Origin: Halostella pelagica
GTDB lineage: Archaea > Halobacteriota > Halobacteria > Halobacteriales > Natronoarchaeaceae
Length of the DNA stretch: 64,000 nt
Direction of reading: 5' to 3'
NCBI GenBank assembly: GCA_005954745.1
Contig: CP040678.1
Coordinates: 1,984,001 to 2,048,000, forward strand
In this document: positions 60,881 to 64,000 of the stretch, one piece after another
Layout: the number at the start of each line of letters is the position of its first letter
Numbering within the stretch: the first letter of the stretch is position 1
Position numbers and translations under genes: made by a program
Notes under the pieces: generated by a model
Databases searched by the model: none
What the model saw: the letters and a program-made list of their open reading frames with translations, nothing else
Told to the model about the DNA's origin: nothing

Positions 60881-62313
60881 TGTCCCGGACCGACAAACTC
60901 GCAGAGCGAGCGGCCGACGCCGGCGAGCGCGCCTACGACTGGCTGGACGTCCGATTCGGCCTCGACAGCGGCCGCGAGTTCCTCGGGAAGGCGTTCCCAG
61001 CCGAGGACTCGTTCCTGCTCGGCGAGATAGCGCTGTTTTGTTTCCTGATGCTCGTGCTGACGGGGATGTTCCTCGGAATGTTCTTCGAGCCCTCGACCAG
61101 CGACGTCGAGTACGAGGGGAGCGTCGACAAGTTCCAGGGCGAGGAAGTTCCGGAGGCGTTCGCGAGCGTCCTGCAGATCACCTACGACGTCCCGTTCGGG
61201 ATGTTCATCCGGCGAATGCACCACTGGGCGGCCCACCTGTTCGTGGCTTCAATCGGGTTACATATGCTCAGGGTGTTTTTCACCGGGGCGTACCGCAACC
61301 CGCGCGAGCCGAACTGGATCGTCGGCACCGGCCTTGCCGGGCTGGCGATGGGCGCGGCCTACACCGGCTACGCGCTGCCCTTCGACGAGTTCGCCGCGAC
61401 GGCGACGGGTATCGGCTACAGCCTCGCGACCTCCATCCCGTTCGTGGGGGAGATCGTCGGGAAAGCGTTCTTCGGGGGGGAGTTCCCGTCGAGCGCGACC
61501 ATTCCCCGCCTGTACTTCCTCCACGTACTCGTCATTCCCGCGGCTATCGCCGTGCTACTGGCGGTCCACATGGGGATCCTCGTCCGCCAGAAACACACCG
61601 AAGCACCGCGCGAGGACGACGTGCGCGGACCTCTACCGACGACCGGCGATGAGTCCGCGACTGACGGCGGCTCGGCGACCGTCGACGAGGACGACGACAG
61701 CGTCGTCGTCGGCCTGCCGGCGTTCCCGAATCAAGCGGCCGTCAGCGCCGTCGTCTTCTTCCTGACGCTGGCGGTGCTGGCGGCGCTGGCCGGCTTCCTG
61801 CCGGTCCACAACATCGCGGAGTATGGCCCGAACAACCCCGCCGGGACGCCGGAGCTCATTATGCCGGACTGGTTCCTGATGTGGGTGTACGGCTTCCTGA
61901 AGCTCCTTCCCGCGTGGATGAGTTTCACTGTCCCGTTCGTCGGCGTTCACGTCTCGACAGAGTTCGTCGGCGGCGTGTTACTTCCGACGCTCGTGTTCGC
62001 CGCCGTCGCCGTCTGGCCCTTCGTCGACTACCACGAGGATCCGGTCCACTTCACGGCGAACCCGCTCGACCGCCCGTGGCAGACCGCGGTCGGCGTCGCG
62101 GCCATCCAGATGATCATGGTGGCCTCCATCGCGGGCATGAACAACCTGCTCGCACGCGCGCTGGGCGTCGGAACCGAGGTGGTAAATCAGGTTCTCACCG
62201 TTGCGCTGCTGGTCGTCCCGGTCGCCTCCGGCCTGCTTACCTACCGCGTCCTTCAGGGCGACGACGAGCGCAGCGAAACGGACGACGCGGCGGAGGTGGC
62301 CGACGATGACTGA
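60880..62313 (+). CDS. narC: Cytochrome b of the nitrate reductase complex
   Basis: The 477-aa integral membrane protein has the b-haem His pair region [19 protein letters not shown] in the N-half, the PW-type segment EPNWIVGTG and [21 protein letters not shown]-terminal half corresponds to subunit IV ([20 protein letters not shown], shown in part). It oxidises quinol and feeds the Rieske protein. An acidic linker of ~35 residues (around 255-275) separates the two halves. Its stop lies inside orf4. Confidence 0.9.
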   Translation: MSRTDKLAERAADAGERAYDWLDVRFGLDSGREFLGKAFPAEDSFLLGEIALFCFLMLVLTGMFLGMFFEPSTSDVEYEGSVDKFQGEEVPEAFASVLQITYDVPFGMFIRRMHHWAAHLFVASIGLHMLRVFFTGAYRNPREPNWIVGTGLAGLAMGAAYTGYALPFDEFAATATGIGYSLATSIPFVGEIVGKAFFGGEFPSSATIPRLYFLHVLVIPAAIAVLLAVHMGILVRQKHTEAPREDDVRGPLPTTGDESATDGGSATVDEDDDSVVVGLPAFPNQAAVSAVVFFLTLAVLAALAGFLPVHNIAEYGPNNPAGTPELIMPDWFLMWVYGFLKLLPAWMSFTVPFVGVHVSTEFVGGVLLPTLVFAAVAVWPFVDYHEDPVHFTANPLDRPWQTAVGVAAIQMIMVASIAGMNNLLARALGVGTEVVNQVLTVALLVVPVASGLLTYRVLQGDDERSETDDAAEVADDD

Positions 62314-62518
62314 CGCCCGCACCGCCGCGGACTGGCCGACCGAGGTCAGACTGTCGGCTCGGACGTATCGATATCTCGACCGCGCGAGCAAACTCCTCGG
62401 AGTCGGGTTGGTCGCCCTCGGTCTCGAAGCCGGCGGCGACACGCTCGCGGGAGTGACACTCGGCGCGGTCGGCGTAGCACTAGCGCTGACGACCGTTTTC
62501 GTACGGAAAGACGAATGA
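62306..62518 (+). CDS. Small two-TM protein, nar operon orf4
   Basis: The 70-residue product has a polar start ([19 protein letters not shown]) and two hydrophobic helices (~28-43 and ~48-64). It occupies the orf4 position of the Haloferax mediterranei nar operon. The function is unknown; it may be an assembly or anchoring subunit. It overlaps narC by 8 nt and narG by 4 nt (ATGA), so it is tightly coupled. Confidence 0.75.
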   Translation: MTDARTAADWPTEVRLSARTYRYLDRASKLLGVGLVALGLEAGGDTLAGVTLGAVGVALALTTVFVRKDE

Positions 62519-64000
62519 ACAGAAACGACACACCGCAGAACGACGACGAGAGAACAGAGAAACCGGACCGCGAAGACCCCGAGATCGATGGACCTGCAGT
62601 CGGCGACCCGCCGGGTGACCCGACGGACTCCGACGGGTCCGTGTCCCGCCGAGGCTTCCTCGAAGGCGTCGGCATCGCGTCGCTGCTCGGGATCGGGGGC
62701 GCGTCCGCCGTCGGCGACGGGCTGTTCCAGATGGACGGGCTACAGACCGTCGACGACCCCATCGGCGACTACCCGTACCGCGACTGGGAGGATCTCTACC
62801 GAGAGGAGTGGGACTGGGATTCGGTCGCGCGCTCGACCCACAGCGTCAACTGCACCGGCAGTTGCTCGTGGAACGTGTACGTGAAAAACGGGCAGGTCTG
62901 GCGCGAGGAGCAGGCTGGTGACTACCCGCGCTTCGACGAGAGCCTGCCCGACCCGAACCCCCGCGGCTGCCAGAAGGGGGCCTGCTACACCGACTACGTC
63001 AACGCCGACCAGCGTATCAAACATCCGCTCAAGCGCGTCGGCGAGCGCGGCGAGGGGCAGTGGCAGCGCATCTCGTGGGACGAAGCGCTCACGGAGATCG
63101 CCGAACACGTCGTCGACGAGGTCCAAGACGGTCGCTACGACGCCATCAGCGGGTTCACGCCTATCCCGGCGATGAGCCCAGTCTCGTTCGCAAGCGGCTC
63201 CCGGCTTATCAACCTTCTCGGCGGTGTCAGCCACTCGTTCTACGACTGGTACTCGGACCTGCCGCCGGGCCAGCCGATCACCTGGGGGACCCAGACCGAC
63301 AACGCCGAAAGCGCCGACTGGTACAACGCGGACTACATCATCGCCTGGGGGTCGAACATCAACGTTACGCGCATCCCCGACGCGAAGTATTTCCTCGAGG
63401 CCGCGTACGAGGGCACCAAACGGGTCGGCGTCTTCACCGACTACTCACAGACGGCCATCCACACCGACGAGTGGATCAGCCCCGACTCCGGCACCGACAC
63501 TGCGCTGGCGCTGGGGATGGCCCGAACTATCGTCGACGAGGAACTGTACGACGAGGCCCACCTCAAGGAACAGACCGACATGCCCCTTCTGGTCCGCGAG
63601 GACACCGGGAAGTTCCTCCGCGCGAGCGACGTGCCCGCCGTGGAGACCGACGCGGACCGACCCGAGTGGATGCTCCTCATGGTCGACGCTGACGGCCGAC
63701 TCCGCGAAGCGCCGGGGTCGCTCGGCGAGCGAGACGGCCAGAAAGACTACTCGAAGAGCATCGACCTGGATTTCGACCCGCGCCTCGACGCCGAGCGGAC
63801 GGTCGAGACGACGGACGGCACCGTAGGCGTCCGGACGGTGTGGAACGAACTCCGCGACGAACTGGCCGAGTACGACCCGGAGACTGTCCACGAGGAGACC
63901 GAGGTCGGCAGGGAGACGTACCAGCGGGTCGCCCGCGAGTTCGCCGAGGCGGAGAAAGCGAAGATCATCCACGGGAAAGGCGTCAACGACTGGTATCACA
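62515..64000 (+). CDS. narG: Nitrate reductase catalytic subunit (3' end outside window)
   Basis: The frame is open to the window end, showing 495 residues. After a disordered acidic start comes a Tat signal SRRGFLEGVGIASLLG (~45-60). The FS0 cluster ligands follow: His109, Cys113 and Cys117 in HSVNCTGSCSW, then GCQKGACYTDY. Molybdopterin-binding regions include VTRIPDAKYFLEAAYEGTK and FTDYSQTAIHTDEWI. It reduces nitrate to nitrite on the outer face of the membrane, as Tat export in haloarchaea implies. narH and narJ would follow beyond the window. Confidence 0.93.
   Translation, partial: MNRNDTPQNDDERTEKPDREDPEIDGPAVGDPPGDPTDSDGSVSRRGFLEGVGIASLLGIGGASAVGDGLFQMDGLQTVDDPIGDYPYRDWEDLYREEWDWDSVARSTHSVNCTGSCSWNVYVKNGQVWREEQAGDYPRFDESLPDPNPRGCQKGACYTDYVNADQRIKHPLKRVGERGEGQWQRISWDEALTEIAEHVVDEVQDGRYDAISGFTPIPAMSPVSFASGSRLINLLGGVSHSFYDWYSDLPPGQPITWGTQTDNAESADWYNADYIIAWGSNINVTRIPDAKYFLEAAYEGTKRVGVFTDYSQTAIHTDEWISPDSGTDTALALGMARTIVDEELYDEAHLKEQTDMPLLVREDTGKFLRASDVPAVETDADRPEWMLLMVDADGRLREAPGSLGERDGQKDYSKSIDLDFDPRLDAERTVETTDGTVGVRTVWNELRDELAEYDPETVHEETEVGRETYQRVAREFAEAEKAKIIHGKGVNDWYH

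Overview
The window comes from a halophilic archaeon (class Halobacteria). The DNA is GC-rich, most proteins are strongly acidic, and TATA-like boxes lie about 25-35 nt before many start codons, which fits short-leader or leaderless transcripts. Haloarchaeal families recur: HalOD1 domains, a DUF7344-like regulator, a bacterio-opsin-activator-type HTH protein, and a Haloferax-type nar operon. I saw no rRNA, tRNA, CRISPR array or intact insertion sequence.

Positions 1-26.9 kb are mostly chromosomal housekeeping and transport genes: an aminotransferase, a YeiH-type exporter, MutY, an AIM24-like protein, a flavin reductase, a beta-class DNA methylase resembling the haloarchaeal CTAG methylase, a TetR-MATE pair with a perfect operator palindrome, a heme-copper oxidase subunit I, an MrfA/MrfB-like helicase-exonuclease repair pair, an RND exporter, a lipoprotein and a sensor kinase. 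Two 80-bp copies of one dispersed repeat lie in opposite orientation at 3365-3444 and 23299-23378 and bracket 20 kb of this region.

Positions 27.0-56.0 kb hold a contractile injection system (phage-tail-like, eCIS type) with no capsid, portal, terminase or integrase. In order: a fibre-like protein; sheath, tube 1, a 54-aa protein, a tail assembly protein, a DUF6760-type protein and tube 2; then on the other strand a DUF4157 metalloprotease-like candidate effector coupled to an unknown protein; then AAA+ ATPase, a DUF4255/Pvc16-type cap and a six-TM protein; then on the other strand a second copy of the unknown family; then a 1708-residue Arg/Ser/Thr-rich protein in the tape-measure position, LysM hub adaptor, gp27-like hub, gp5-like spike, PAAR tip, gp25, two baseplate J-like wedge proteins and a gpI-like protein with an N-terminal propeller-like domain. 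Gene overlaps (ATGA, GTGA, TAATG) indicate translationally coupled operons. The least explained parts are the two paralogous opposite-strand proteins, the giant basic protein with four perfect 54-bp repeats, the membrane protein, and an SAP-like insertion in the sheath.

Positions 56.1-59.5 kb carry a pilin-like secreted protein, a tiny zinc-ribbon protein, a decayed HTH fragment and a NarO-like regulator. From 59.6 kb the nar operon begins (narA, Rieske narB, cytochrome b narC, orf4, narG). It is cut by the window end inside narG and implies anaerobic nitrate respiration.
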